A DNA stretch of 64,000 nt. Origin: Tardiphaga robiniae (lineage in GTDB: Bacteria > Pseudomonadota > Alphaproteobacteria > Rhizobiales > Xanthobacteraceae). The notes below the pieces were generated by a model. The model saw only the letters and a program-made list of their open reading frames with translations. It had not been told where the DNA came from and did not search any database. Position 1 is the stretch's first letter; every line of letters starts with the position of its first letter. The position numbers and the translations under genes were made by a program. The stretch lies in the NCBI RefSeq assembly GCF_001618955.1, contig NZ_LVYV01000023.1, positions 248,001 to 312,000 of the forward strand, in the 5' to 3' direction. Shown here in pieces: positions 33,609-41,631 of the stretch.

Positions 33609-34355
33609 ATGTCCGATATTCTTGCGAACAAGGTAACCGTGGTGATCGGCGGTTCGGGCGGCATCGGCGCCGCGGCCGCGCAAGCCTTGGCCGCCGAAGG
33701 CGCCCGTGTCGTCGTGACCTGGCGCTCCGGCGAGACAGCCGCCAACGCGTTGCTGGCCGGCCTTCCGGGCGAGGGCCATCTCGCCAGACGCGCGGTGGTT
33801 GAAGATAGCGCAACGCTGACGGCGCTTGCCGGCGAGGTGGAGCGAGCGTTCGGTCGCTGCGATATTCTCGTCAACACCGCGGGCTACACGAAGCCGATCC
33901 CGATCGGCGATCTCGATGCGCTGACCGACGAGTTTATCGACGACATGTTCAAGGTGAACTGGCGCGGCCAGTTCGCGGCCATCCGTGCTTTTGCGCCGCT
34001 GCTCAAGGCGAGCGGCGACGGGCTCATCGTCAACGTCTCCTCGATTGCGGGGCTGAATGGCGTCGGCTCCAATCTGGCTTATGCGGCGATCAAGGCGGGT
34101 ATCGACACCATGACCAAGTCGCTTGCGCTGGCGCTGGCGCCGGCCGTGCGGGTGATGGCGGTTTCGCCGGGCGTGGTGGCCACCGACTTTGTGCCGGGCC
34201 GCGACGCGGCCGCGCTCGAAAAGGTCGCGGGGACCATCCCGCTCAAGCGTGTTGCGACGGCCGAGGATGTCGGCCGTGCGATCGCGGCCTGCGCCACCCA
34301 CCTGACCTATTCCACCGGCTCGCTGATCGTCGTCGACGGCGGCCGGGCGTTGTAA
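33609..34355 (+). CDS. Short-chain dehydrogenase/reductase (SDR)
   Basis: 248 residues. VVIGGSGGIGAAAAQALAAE is the cofactor loop, TWRSGE suggests NADP preference (Arg after the second strand), ILVNTAG is the NNAG-type motif, and NVSSIAG with NLAYAAIKAG gives the catalytic Ser-Tyr-Lys. It starts 7 bases after the dioxygenase stop. In this setting it could reduce maleylacetate or another keto intermediate, or oxidise a ring substituent or dihydrodiol before cleavage. No sequence feature decides which. Confidence 0.9.
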   Translation: MSDILANKVTVVIGGSGGIGAAAAQALAAEGARVVVTWRSGETAANALLAGLPGEGHLARRAVVEDSATLTALAGEVERAFGRCDILVNTAGYTKPIPIGDLDALTDEFIDDMFKVNWRGQFAAIRAFAPLLKASGDGLIVNVSSIAGLNGVGSNLAYAAIKAGIDTMTKSLALALAPAVRVMAVSPGVVATDFVPGRDAAALEKVAGTIPLKRVATAEDVGRAIAACATHLTYSTGSLIVVDGGRAL

Positions 34356-34365
34356 GGAGAGATTG

Positions 34366-35259
34366 ATGCGCCCGATGCTCGACAAGATCGTTATCACTTG
34401 CGCCGTCACCGGCAATCTGACGCGGCCGGACCAGACCCCGCATCTGCCGATCACGCCGGAAGAAATCGCCGACGCCTGCCTCGGTGCCGCAGAAGCCGGC
34501 GCGGCAGTTGCGCATATCCATGTGCGCGAGCCCGGCACCGGCGCACCGTCGATGAAGCTCGAATATTATCAGGACGTCGTCGGACGCATTCGCGCGCGCA
34601 ATCGCAACCTGATCCTGAACATCACCACCGGTCCCGGCGGTCGCTTCGTACCTTCGCAGGACGATCCCAAGGTCGCCGCCGCTGGCACCACGCTGATGAA
34701 CCCGGAAGAACGCGTCGCCCATATCACGGCGCTGAAGCCCGATATCTGCACGCTCGATCTCAACACCATGAATTCCGGCGGGCAGGTGGTGATCAACACG
34801 CCCGGCAATGTGCGCCGCATGGCGAAGGTCATCCGCGAGGCCGGCGTGAAACCCGAGATCGAACTGTTCGATTCCGGCGATATCGCACTTCTGCACGATC
34901 TCCTCGCCGATGGTACGCTCAGCGGCCCGGCGCTCACCTCCTTCGTGATGGGGGTGAAATACGGCTTCCAGCCGTCGCCGGAAACGGTGCTGTATGCACG
35001 CGGTCTGCTGCCGAGGGATGCGCATTTCACGGCCATCGGCATCGGCCGCTCCACATTTCCCATGGTGGCGCAATCGGTGCTCGCCGGCGGTCATGCCCGC
35101 ACCGGTCTGGAAGATGCGGTGATGCTCGGCCGCGGCGTACTGGCGCCGTCGAACGCCGTGATGGTGGACAAGGCACGCCGCATCATTGAGGAACTCGGCG
35201 CGCAGATCGCGACGCCTGCTGAAGCACGCGCACTGTTCGATTTGCCGGGCGCCGCATAA
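34366..35259 (+). CDS. Beta-keto acid cleavage enzyme (BKACE, DUF849), second
   Basis: 297 residues, same family as the protein at 29798 but clearly different. KIVITCAVTGNLTRPDQTPH opens it, His50 and His52 (VAHIHVREP) are the Zn ligands, TTGPGG is the substrate loop and TGLEDAVMLGRGV has the Glu-Asp pair. ATG at 34366 with AAGGAGAGA upstream. It sits between an SDR and an MDR reductase behind a ring-cleavage dioxygenase. Ring cleavage of hydroxyquinol and reduction give 3-oxoadipate, a beta-keto acid, so this enzyme could split it with acetyl-CoA to acetoacetate and succinyl-CoA, replacing the usual CoA-transferase and thiolase. This is inference from order and family chemistry. Confidence 0.92.
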   Translation: MRPMLDKIVITCAVTGNLTRPDQTPHLPITPEEIADACLGAAEAGAAVAHIHVREPGTGAPSMKLEYYQDVVGRIRARNRNLILNITTGPGGRFVPSQDDPKVAAAGTTLMNPEERVAHITALKPDICTLDLNTMNSGGQVVINTPGNVRRMAKVIREAGVKPEIELFDSGDIALLHDLLADGTLSGPALTSFVMGVKYGFQPSPETVLYARGLLPRDAHFTAIGIGRSTFPMVAQSVLAGGHARTGLEDAVMLGRGVLAPSNAVMVDKARRIIEELGAQIATPAEARALFDLPGAA

Positions 35260-35279
35260 CACAGCATTCGAGGACTGAA

Positions 35280-36299
35280 ATGACTGCAGCCGCCAAGACT
35301 TCCTCCAGCGTCACCGCAAACTGCCTGCGGGTCGCCGTCAAGGCTGATCGCATCGAGAATGTGGCGCTCGGCATCGAGCAACGCACACTCGCCTGCGCGA
35401 GGCCAGGCGATGCGCTGGTCGAGATAAAGGCCGCCGCGATCAATCCGTCGGACGCCAAGGCGACGCTCGGTCTGATGCCGCATGCCGTATTTCCGCGTAC
35501 GCCTGGTCGTGACTTCGCCGGCGTCGTGATCGACGGGCCGGCCGACCTGATCGGCAAGGAAGTGTTCGGCTCGTCCGGCCAACTCGGGATCGGCCGCGAC
35601 GGCACCCATGCCACGCATCTGGTGGTCGAAGCGTCTGCGCTGGTCGAGAAGCCGGCAAACATCAGCCTCGCGGAGGCGGCTGGCATCGGTGTGCCCTTTG
35701 TCACCGCGCAGGAAGGCTTTCGTCGCAGCGGCATGCCGAAACCCGGCGAGACGGTGTTGATTCTTGGCCTCAACGGCAAGGTCGGTCAGGCGGCGACGCA
35801 GATCGCGTCATGGCAGGGCGCCCGCGTGATCGGCGTCGTCCGCAAGGACGAGCTATATGCTGGCCATGCCCATGGCGAGGTGACCGTCATCGATTCCAGC
35901 CGCAATGACGTCGCTGCGACGGTGCGCGAACTCACCGGCGGCAAGGGCGCGGACCTCGTCTACAATACCGTCGGCGAGCCCTATTACGACGCCGGCACGA
36001 AATCGCTCGCGCATCTCGGCCGCCAGATCTTCATTGCCTCCACCAAGGCCACCGTGCCGTTCGACATCTTCGCCTTCTATCGCGGCAAGCACACCTTCTT
36101 CGGTGTCGACTCGCTGTCGCTGTCATCGCCGGAAGCCGGCGAGATCCTGCGTGAATTGGTGCCGGGTTTCGCCAGCGGCGCGTTGAAGCCGTTTCCGATC
36201 GAGCCGGACGCGATCTACCCGCTGCAGCGCGCTGCAGAGGCTTATGTCGCCGTGCTCGGCTCCTCGCGCGACCGTCTCGTTTTTCAGCCGAACGGGTGA
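35280..36299 (+). CDS. MDR-family NADPH-dependent oxidoreductase (quinone oxidoreductase type)
   Basis: 339 residues, zinc-free medium-chain reductase. VEIKAAAINPSDAKATLGL and PRTPGRDFAGVVIDGP are the N-terminal catalytic domain motifs; ETVLILGLNGKVGQAATQIA is the cofactor loop; TGGKGADLVYNTVGEPYYD is the typical C-lobe. No zinc-binding Cys set is present. It starts 20 bases after the BKACE gene. Such enzymes reduce activated C=C or C=O bonds, so in this operon it might replace maleylacetate reductase or act on a lactone or enone intermediate. Substrate unknown. Confidence 0.88.
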   Translation: MTAAAKTSSSVTANCLRVAVKADRIENVALGIEQRTLACARPGDALVEIKAAAINPSDAKATLGLMPHAVFPRTPGRDFAGVVIDGPADLIGKEVFGSSGQLGIGRDGTHATHLVVEASALVEKPANISLAEAAGIGVPFVTAQEGFRRSGMPKPGETVLILGLNGKVGQAATQIASWQGARVIGVVRKDELYAGHAHGEVTVIDSSRNDVAATVRELTGGKGADLVYNTVGEPYYDAGTKSLAHLGRQIFIASTKATVPFDIFAFYRGKHTFFGVDSLSLSSPEAGEILRELVPGFASGALKPFPIEPDAIYPLQRAAEAYVAVLGSSRDRLVFQPNG

Positions 36300-36303
36300 A
36301 GCC

Positions 36304-36654
36304 ATGCATGTCGTCCGCCTGAACGATGCCCCGCGCTACGAAGCCCCTGGCCACAATGACATGCGGATGTTCCGCTTGCAGGGCCGCGACGCCGGGCCGG
36401 GCGATGTGATGTGGCTCGGCATGAGCCAGATTCTGCCGGGCGGCGGCCTCACGCCCTCGGCCTCGCCGGAGGAGAAGTTCTATGTCGTCCTCGAAGGCGA
36501 GGTGACCTTCGAGACGCCGGATGGCATCGCCACCCTGGGCACCTGGGATTCCTGCCGCATCGCGCCCAACGAGACGCGCGCCTTGCGCAACGAGACGAAA
36601 CGACCGGCGGTGGTGTTGCTTGCAATGCCGCTGCCCAACACCGCCAGAGGCTGA
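36304..36654 (+). CDS. Cupin-domain protein lacking metal-binding histidines
   Basis: 116 residues, one cupin barrel. Cupin motif 1 region reads LTPSASPEEKFYVVLEGEVT and motif 2 region IAPNETRALRNET. In metal-binding cupins motif 1 has H-x-H and motif 2 a further His; here the H-x-H positions are Ser/Pro and the second His is replaced, so metal binding is doubtful. Glycines for the fold are kept. ATG at 36304, 4 bases after the MDR gene. It may be a ligand-binding or isomerase-like helper for the operon; function not known. Confidence 0.85.
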   Translation: MHVVRLNDAPRYEAPGHNDMRMFRLQGRDAGPGDVMWLGMSQILPGGGLTPSASPEEKFYVVLEGEVTFETPDGIATLGTWDSCRIAPNETRALRNETKRPAVVLLAMPLPNTARG

Positions 36655-36688
36655 AAGCCCGGCACTTGGTTTTCTCAGGGAGAAAAAG

Positions 36689-37657
36689 ATGGATCGCCGA
36701 CAATTCATGATCGGCTCCGGCCTCGCCGCGACTGCGGCACTGATGGGCAGCGGAGCCATTGCGCAGACTTATCCGAACCAGCTCGTGCGTATTATCGTGC
36801 CGTTTTCGGGTGGCAGCCTCACCGACATCCTTGCCCGTTCGGTGGCCGAGAAGCTTGCTGCGAAGTGGAAGCAGCAGGTCATCGTCGAGAACAGGCCCGG
36901 CATCGCCGGTGTCAGCAGTGTCGCCAAAGGCCCGACCGATGGCTCGCAGATCATGCTGACCTCGAACGGGCATAGCGTGATCGGCGTGGTCAACAAGAAC
37001 CTCAACTTCGATCCGATCAAGGATTTCGCTGCGATCAGCCGTGTCGGATCGACGCCGTCCATCCTGATCGTGCCGCCGGATGCGCCGTTCAAGACGCTGG
37101 CCGAATTGATCGCCGCGGCAAAGGCCAAGCCGGATTCGCTGAGCTACAGCTCTGCCGGCGTCGGTAGTTCCACCGGTATCGCCGCCGAACTGTTCAGGCA
37201 TCTCACGCAGACCAAGATGGTGCTGATCCCGCATCGCGGACTGCCGGAATCCCAGATCAGCATCATGCGCGGCGACACCTCGGTTGCCTTCACTTTCTTC
37301 GGCGTCGGTGGCGACCTGATCCAGTCGGGAAAGTTGCGCGCACTGGCAGTCACCGGCAAGAGCCGCATGGCGCAACTGCCTGATGTGCCGACCTTCGCCG
37401 AGGCAGGGCTCCCCGAATTCACCTACGATAGCTGGTTCGGCATGCTCGCCGCCGCGGCAGTGCCGAAACCCATCGTCAGCCAGATCGCGCGCGATCTCGC
37501 CGAGGCGCTCAGCGATCCGGCCCTGATCAAGCAGTTCGCCGCGCAGGGCGCCGACATCGCCAGCTCGACGCCGGAAGCGTTCGAGGCCGAGTTGCGCAGC
37601 GATGCGGAGCGTTATGGCAAGCTCGTCGCGATGTCGACGGACGGAGCGGCCAAGTAA
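36689..37657 (+). CDS. TTT-family (Bug/TctC-like) periplasmic binding protein
   Basis: 322 residues with a Tat-like leader (MDRRQFMIGSGLAATAAL, then GAIAQ), YPNQLVRIIVPFSGG (TctC start signature) and ISIMRGDTSVAFTFFGVGGD in the middle. AGGGAG lies 7-9 bases before the ATG at 36689. Last gene of the dioxygenase/BKACE operon, so it probably binds the carboxylated aromatic or dicarboxylic acid that feeds the pathway, working with TctAB-type membrane parts encoded elsewhere. It is distinct from the binding protein at 8869. A hairpin ends the operon just after it. Confidence 0.9.
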   Translation: MDRRQFMIGSGLAATAALMGSGAIAQTYPNQLVRIIVPFSGGSLTDILARSVAEKLAAKWKQQVIVENRPGIAGVSSVAKGPTDGSQIMLTSNGHSVIGVVNKNLNFDPIKDFAAISRVGSTPSILIVPPDAPFKTLAELIAAAKAKPDSLSYSSAGVGSSTGIAAELFRHLTQTKMVLIPHRGLPESQISIMRGDTSVAFTFFGVGGDLIQSGKLRALAVTGKSRMAQLPDVPTFAEAGLPEFTYDSWFGMLAAAAVPKPIVSQIARDLAEALSDPALIKQFAAQGADIASSTPEAFEAELRSDAERYGKLVAMSTDGAAK

Positions 37658-37662
37658 GAAGG

Positions 37663-37696
37663 CGGGCCTGCAGCACGCGACGCGTCTGCAGGCCCG
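37663..37696 (+). terminator. Terminator hairpin after the first ring-cleavage operon
   Basis: CGGGCCTGCAG at 37663-37673 pairs perfectly with CTGCAGGCCCG at 37686-37696, 5 bases after the stop. The 12-base loop is itself partly self-complementary. Only TTGGCGTT follows. The strong stem makes an operon end likely. Confidence 0.6.
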
Positions 37697-37844
37697 TTGG
37701 CGTTACTTCACGATATACGCGTCGGGCGTCGGGCAGGTGCGTCAAACGCTCACGCGGCTGCTGCGGAAGTCTCCGATTTCGGTCGAGCACCCAGATTCGG
37801 CGCCGCCCTTCGATGCCAGCGCTGCAGAGTGCGTCAAGTTTCGC

Positions 37845-38996
37845 TTAGCTTTCCCGGTGCCGTATTCTGACTTCTCTTTTGGCCGCGTCAGAAAAATCTG
37901 ACGAACGTGTCTTGGTCGGCAGCTTGATCGCGGCGACAGAATCCCGCGCGAGCAGAACCGGCTTCAGCACGATCCGATCGTTTTGAACCGGCGTTCCCTT
38001 AATCATCGCAATAAGGATGTGAGACGCCTGCGTTCCCAGCTCCGCAGTTGGCGTACTGATGGTCGTCAGTGCCGGTGCTATCGCATCCATGAACAGCATG
38101 TCGTTCATGCCGACCAGCGAGATGCTGCCGGGACATGAAATGCCCCTGTTTCTCAGGTGCCGAAGGCAGCCTACGGCCAGCATGTCGTTGCCGGCCACAA
38201 TCGCTGTAATATTGGGATTCTCCGCCAGCAAACGCTCGCAAGCGAACTCGCCTTCCTCGACCGTAAAGGCCTCACCGAAGACGGCAGTGGGCGTAACTCC
38301 GTCTTGAGCCAAGACTTTGCAAGCGCGCCGAAAGCCGCGATAGCGGTGGTAACCCGTCGACACATTTTGCGGGCCGCCGACATGAGCAATTTGCCTGTGC
38401 CCACACTCGGCGAGATGATGAACCGCCAGTTCCATTGCCTTCGCGTCGTCGACCCGGACGCTCGGAATGAATTCGCTTTCAGGATCGCGAAACACCGCGA
38501 CGACTGGAATATTCGCCTCGACGCAGGCTGCGATGCCGGGATCGTTTCGCTCGAAGGTCGCGACGATCAGCCCCTCGACGCCTTGCTGGATGAAACGATC
38601 GATCAGCGCGGCCTGCCTGAGCGGATGGTTGTCGGTATTGCCGACGATGGTGACGTATCCAATCTCGGCGAACCGGTCCTCAATCGCCCGCACTATGGGG
38701 GGATGGACGGGGTCACCAAGGTTCGAAACAATAACGCCGACGGTGCGAGATCGCTGGGTCCGAAGCGCCGATGCCATGGCGTTGGCCCGATATCCCAGCT
38801 TCTTCGCGCAAGCTTCGACGCGCTCGATCATTTCTGGGGAGATCAGGTGGCGCTTCTCGGGATTGAGCCCGCGCGACACCGTTGACCAATGGACGCCAGC
38901 ACACTTCGCGACATCAATGATTGTCTTACGCGACGACCGCTCCTGAAGCGCGGGTGACGTCTTCTTGGTGTTCTTGGTTTTTTTGGGCATCGCCAT
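37845..38996 (-). CDS. LacI-family transcriptional regulator (second)
   Basis: 383 residues, longer than usual owing to a lysine-rich N-terminal extension of about 23 residues (MPKKTKNTKKTSPALQERSS) ahead of the helix-turn-helix (TIIDVAKCAGVHWSTVSRGL) and a basic tail. The ligand domain is standard (VGVIVSNLGDPVHPPIVRAI; DDAKAMELAVHHLAECGHRQ; SLVGMNDMLFMDAIAPALT). It could start at ATG 38996 or 38990. It faces the maleylacetate reductase operon over 185 bases that include a repeated operator-like sequence, so it is the likely repressor. It is only distantly similar to the first LacI protein at 31575, so the two modules answer to different signals. Confidence 0.92.
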   Translation of the reverse strand: MAMPKKTKNTKKTSPALQERSSRKTIIDVAKCAGVHWSTVSRGLNPEKRHLISPEMIERVEACAKKLGYRANAMASALRTQRSRTVGVIVSNLGDPVHPPIVRAIEDRFAEIGYVTIVGNTDNHPLRQAALIDRFIQQGVEGLIVATFERNDPGIAACVEANIPVVAVFRDPESEFIPSVRVDDAKAMELAVHHLAECGHRQIAHVGGPQNVSTGYHRYRGFRRACKVLAQDGVTPTAVFGEAFTVEEGEFACERLLAENPNITAIVAGNDMLAVGCLRHLRNRGISCPGSISLVGMNDMLFMDAIAPALTTISTPTAELGTQASHILIAMIKGTPVQNDRIVLKPVLLARDSVAAIKLPTKTRSSDFSDAAKREVRIRHRES

Positions 38997-39062
38997 CCAG
39001 CCTGCTCGCGCGCGTCGTCGTATCCGCTAACGATCACGTGAGAATGCCTCATCTTGCACAAA

Positions 39063-39101
39063 TTGACAAACGTGTGCAGAGTTTCTTGACAAACGTGTGC
39101 A
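39063..39101. promoter_or_regulatory. Tandem 16-bp repeats, probable operators of the second LacI regulator
   Basis: TTGACAAACGTGTGCA occurs identically at 39063-39078 and 39086-39101, a 23-base period. Each copy contains CAAAC/GTGTG, a near palindrome around a central CG. They begin 66 bases upstream of the LacI start and end 80 bases before the maleylacetate reductase start. TTGACA may double as a -35 box. Confidence 0.7.
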
Positions 39102-39181
39102 CGGGAATGATGGTAGCGAAAATCCGCTGCATGCCTTGGTGCAATGCAGCGCAAACGCGCTAACGGCGTCGACGATCAGGG

Positions 39182-40267
39182 ATGGAAATGGTGGAGAGCT
39201 TCGTCTATCAGGCGGCGCCCATGCGAGTCGTCTTCGGCTCGGGACGGCTGGCAGATCTGGCCGCCGAGCTCGACCGACTCGGCATTAAGCGCGCGCTCGT
39301 TCTGACGACAGTCCAACAGAAATCTCACGGTGAGCAGATTGCCGCGCTGATCGGTAACCGCGCGGCTGGTGTCCATGCGGGCGCGGTGATGCATACGCCG
39401 GTTGATGTGACCGAAGTTGCGATGCAGCAGGTCATGGCCCTGCAGGCCGACGGGATCGTCGCGGTGGGCGGTGGTTCGACCATCGGGCTCGGCAAGGCGA
39501 TCGCGCTGCGGACCGACCTGCCGCAGATCGTCGTACCGACCAGCTATGCCGGGTCCGAGATGACGCCGATCCTGGGTGAGACCCGCGAGGGACTGAAAAC
39601 CACGCAATCGAGCCCGAAGATACTCCCCGAAACAGTCATCTACGACGTCGACCTGACGCGTACATTGCCGCCTGCGTTTGCGGTGACGTCGGGCATCAAT
39701 GCAATCGCTCACGCTGTCGAAGCGCTCTATGCCCGTGATGCCAATCCGGTCGTGTCGTTGATGGCGGAAGAGGGCATCCGCCTGTTCGCCGGCGCGCTGC
39801 CGAAGCTTGCGGCTGGCGAGGACGATGCGGCGGCACGCGACGACGCACTGCGCGGTGCGTGGCTGTGCGGCGCCTGTCTCGGCGCTGTCGGCATGGGACT
39901 TCACCACAAGCTCTGCCATACGCTGGGCGGCACGTTCAATCTGCCGCATGCTGAAACCCACACGGTGATCCTGCCGCATGCGATGGCCTATAATGCTCCC
40001 GCAGTGCCGGTCGCGGCGGCTCGCGTCGCGCGCGCACTTGGCGCCGGACAGGCCGCGCAGGGACTGTTCGATCTCACGCAGGGCCTCGGCGCCAAAGTCG
40101 CGCTGCGCGATCTGGGAATGCCGAAGGACGGCATCGAACGCGCCGCCGACCTGGCCGTCAGCAATGCCTATTGGAATCCGCGGCCTCTGGAACGCGATGC
40201 CATCCGCGATCTGATCGCGCGGGCCTGGGCGGGCGATCCTCCGGTCATTGCGGAGGCGTTGCGATGA
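39182..40267 (+). CDS. Maleylacetate reductase (iron-type alcohol dehydrogenase family)
   Basis: 361 residues, usual length. Reduces maleylacetate to 3-oxoadipate with NAD(P)H in hydroxyquinol and chloroaromatic breakdown. The start MRVVFGSGRLADLAAELDRL, GIVAVGGGSTIGLGKAIAL (dinucleotide loop), PTSYAGSEMTPILG and HHKLCHTLGGTFNLPHAETH are typical of MacA/TftE/PcpE-type enzymes, a branch of Fe-ADHs that works without bound metal. First gene of the second ring-cleavage operon; its TGA overlaps the next ATG. With the dioxygenase at 42555 it gives a hydroxyquinol to 3-oxoadipate route. Confident family call; no standard symbol fits with certainty. Confidence 0.92.
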   Translation: MEMVESFVYQAAPMRVVFGSGRLADLAAELDRLGIKRALVLTTVQQKSHGEQIAALIGNRAAGVHAGAVMHTPVDVTEVAMQQVMALQADGIVAVGGGSTIGLGKAIALRTDLPQIVVPTSYAGSEMTPILGETREGLKTTQSSPKILPETVIYDVDLTRTLPPAFAVTSGINAIAHAVEALYARDANPVVSLMAEEGIRLFAGALPKLAAGEDDAAARDDALRGAWLCGACLGAVGMGLHHKLCHTLGGTFNLPHAETHTVILPHAMAYNAPAVPVAAARVARALGAGQAAQGLFDLTQGLGAKVALRDLGMPKDGIERAADLAVSNAYWNPRPLERDAIRDLIARAWAGDPPVIAEALR

Positions 40268-41631
40268 CGGCGATGCGTACGCTCATCAAATCCGCCACCA
40301 TCCTGACCATGGACGACACGATCGGCGACCTCGCGCAGGCTGACCTGCTTGTTGATGGCGATCGCATCGTGGACATCCGGCCAGGCCTAGATGCCGCTGA
40401 TGCAGAGATCGTTGATGGTCGTGGCCGCATCGTCATTCCCGGCCTCGTCAACGCGCATATGCATACGTGGCAGACAGCCTTGCGCGGCTTCTCCGCGAAC
40501 TGGACGCTGCCTGAATATTTCCGCCGCATGCATGCGGGACTGGCCACGGTCTTCCGTCCCGAGGATATCCATATCGGCACGCTGATGGGCGCGCTGAACC
40601 AGATCAATTGCGGCACCACCACGCTGGTTGACTGGTGTCACAACAATCCAACGCCTGCGCACAGTGATAGCGCCGTCGCGGCTCTGAAAGAGAGCGGCAT
40701 CCGTGCCGCGTTCTTCCACGGCTCGCCGAAACCGGAGGCGGCGCCGGGGCAGCCACACTTCTCCGAGGTTCCGCATCCGCGCCATGAGGTCGAGCTCTTT
40801 CTGGCAGGCGCACTGTCCAACCGCAGCGACCGCGTCACGCTCGGGCTTGCGATTCTTGGCCCACATTATTCGACCATGGATGTTGCCATCCATGATTTCG
40901 AACTGGCGCGTGAGTTCGATCTGATTGCCTCGATGCATCAGGGCGGAGGCCCTGCCAAGACGCCGGGTGGCTGGGCGAGACTGATTGCAGCTGGTCTGGT
41001 CGGTCCCGGCATCAACATCGTGCACGGCAACGATCTTCCGGATGATCTGCTGCGTCAGCTTGTCGATCTCGGCGTGTCGTTCTCGGTCACGCCGGAAAAT
41101 GAAATGAATCAGGGCCACGGCTACCCGATTACCGGGCGGCTATTGAAGCTGGGATCGCGGCCATCGCTCGGGGTCGATCTGGAATCCGTGCTGCCCGGCG
41201 ACATGTTCAACGTTGGCCGCATCGCACTGTCGATGCAGCGCGCGCTGGACAATGCCGAGAGCCGGCAGGCCACGGGCGCCATTCCAGCGGCGACGACAAT
41301 CACGACACGCGAGGCTTTGCGCTGGATCACCATCGAGGGCGCCCGCATGCTCGGGCTTGAAAGCAGCATCGGCTCGCTCACACCGGGCAAGAAGGCGGAT
41401 CTGGTCGTCATCAACGCCACGGACCTTAACCTCTGGCCGGTCCATGACCCGGTTTCTACGGTCCTGATGCAGTCCAGCATCACCAATATCGAGGCGGTCA
41501 TGATCGACGGCATCTGGCGCAAGCGAGGCGGACGCCTGCTGGCGGAGAACCTCGACCACAAAAAGAATGAACTCGAGCGATCAGGCATGCGCATCGTCTC
41601 CGAGATCGAACGTCAGGAGAAAGCGGCATGA
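40264..41631 (+). CDS. Metal-dependent amidohydrolase (TrzN/AtzA, guanine-deaminase-like group)
   Basis: 455 residues, TIM-barrel amidohydrolase. Metal ligands are intact: His65 and His67 (NAHMHTW), His225 (MHQGGG), His254 (VHGND) and Asp305 (LGVDLES). Composite N-terminal and C-terminal small beta domain (IKSATILTMDDT; GSLTPGKKADLVVIN) is typical of triazine hydrolases, cytosine/guanine deaminases and related dechlorinases. It overlaps maleylacetate reductase by 4 bases at its start and the dehydrogenase by 4 at its end, so it is firmly part of the operon. It would remove an amino, halide or similar group, or open an N-heterocycle. No known hydroxyquinol pathway needs this step, so the real substrate is open. 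Confidence 0.9.
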   Translation: MTAMRTLIKSATILTMDDTIGDLAQADLLVDGDRIVDIRPGLDAADAEIVDGRGRIVIPGLVNAHMHTWQTALRGFSANWTLPEYFRRMHAGLATVFRPEDIHIGTLMGALNQINCGTTTLVDWCHNNPTPAHSDSAVAALKESGIRAAFFHGSPKPEAAPGQPHFSEVPHPRHEVELFLAGALSNRSDRVTLGLAILGPHYSTMDVAIHDFELAREFDLIASMHQGGGPAKTPGGWARLIAAGLVGPGINIVHGNDLPDDLLRQLVDLGVSFSVTPENEMNQGHGYPITGRLLKLGSRPSLGVDLESVLPGDMFNVGRIALSMQRALDNAESRQATGAIPAATTITTREALRWITIEGARMLGLESSIGSLTPGKKADLVVINATDLNLWPVHDPVSTVLMQSSITNIEAVMIDGIWRKRGGRLLAENLDHKKNELERSGMRIVSEIERQEKAA

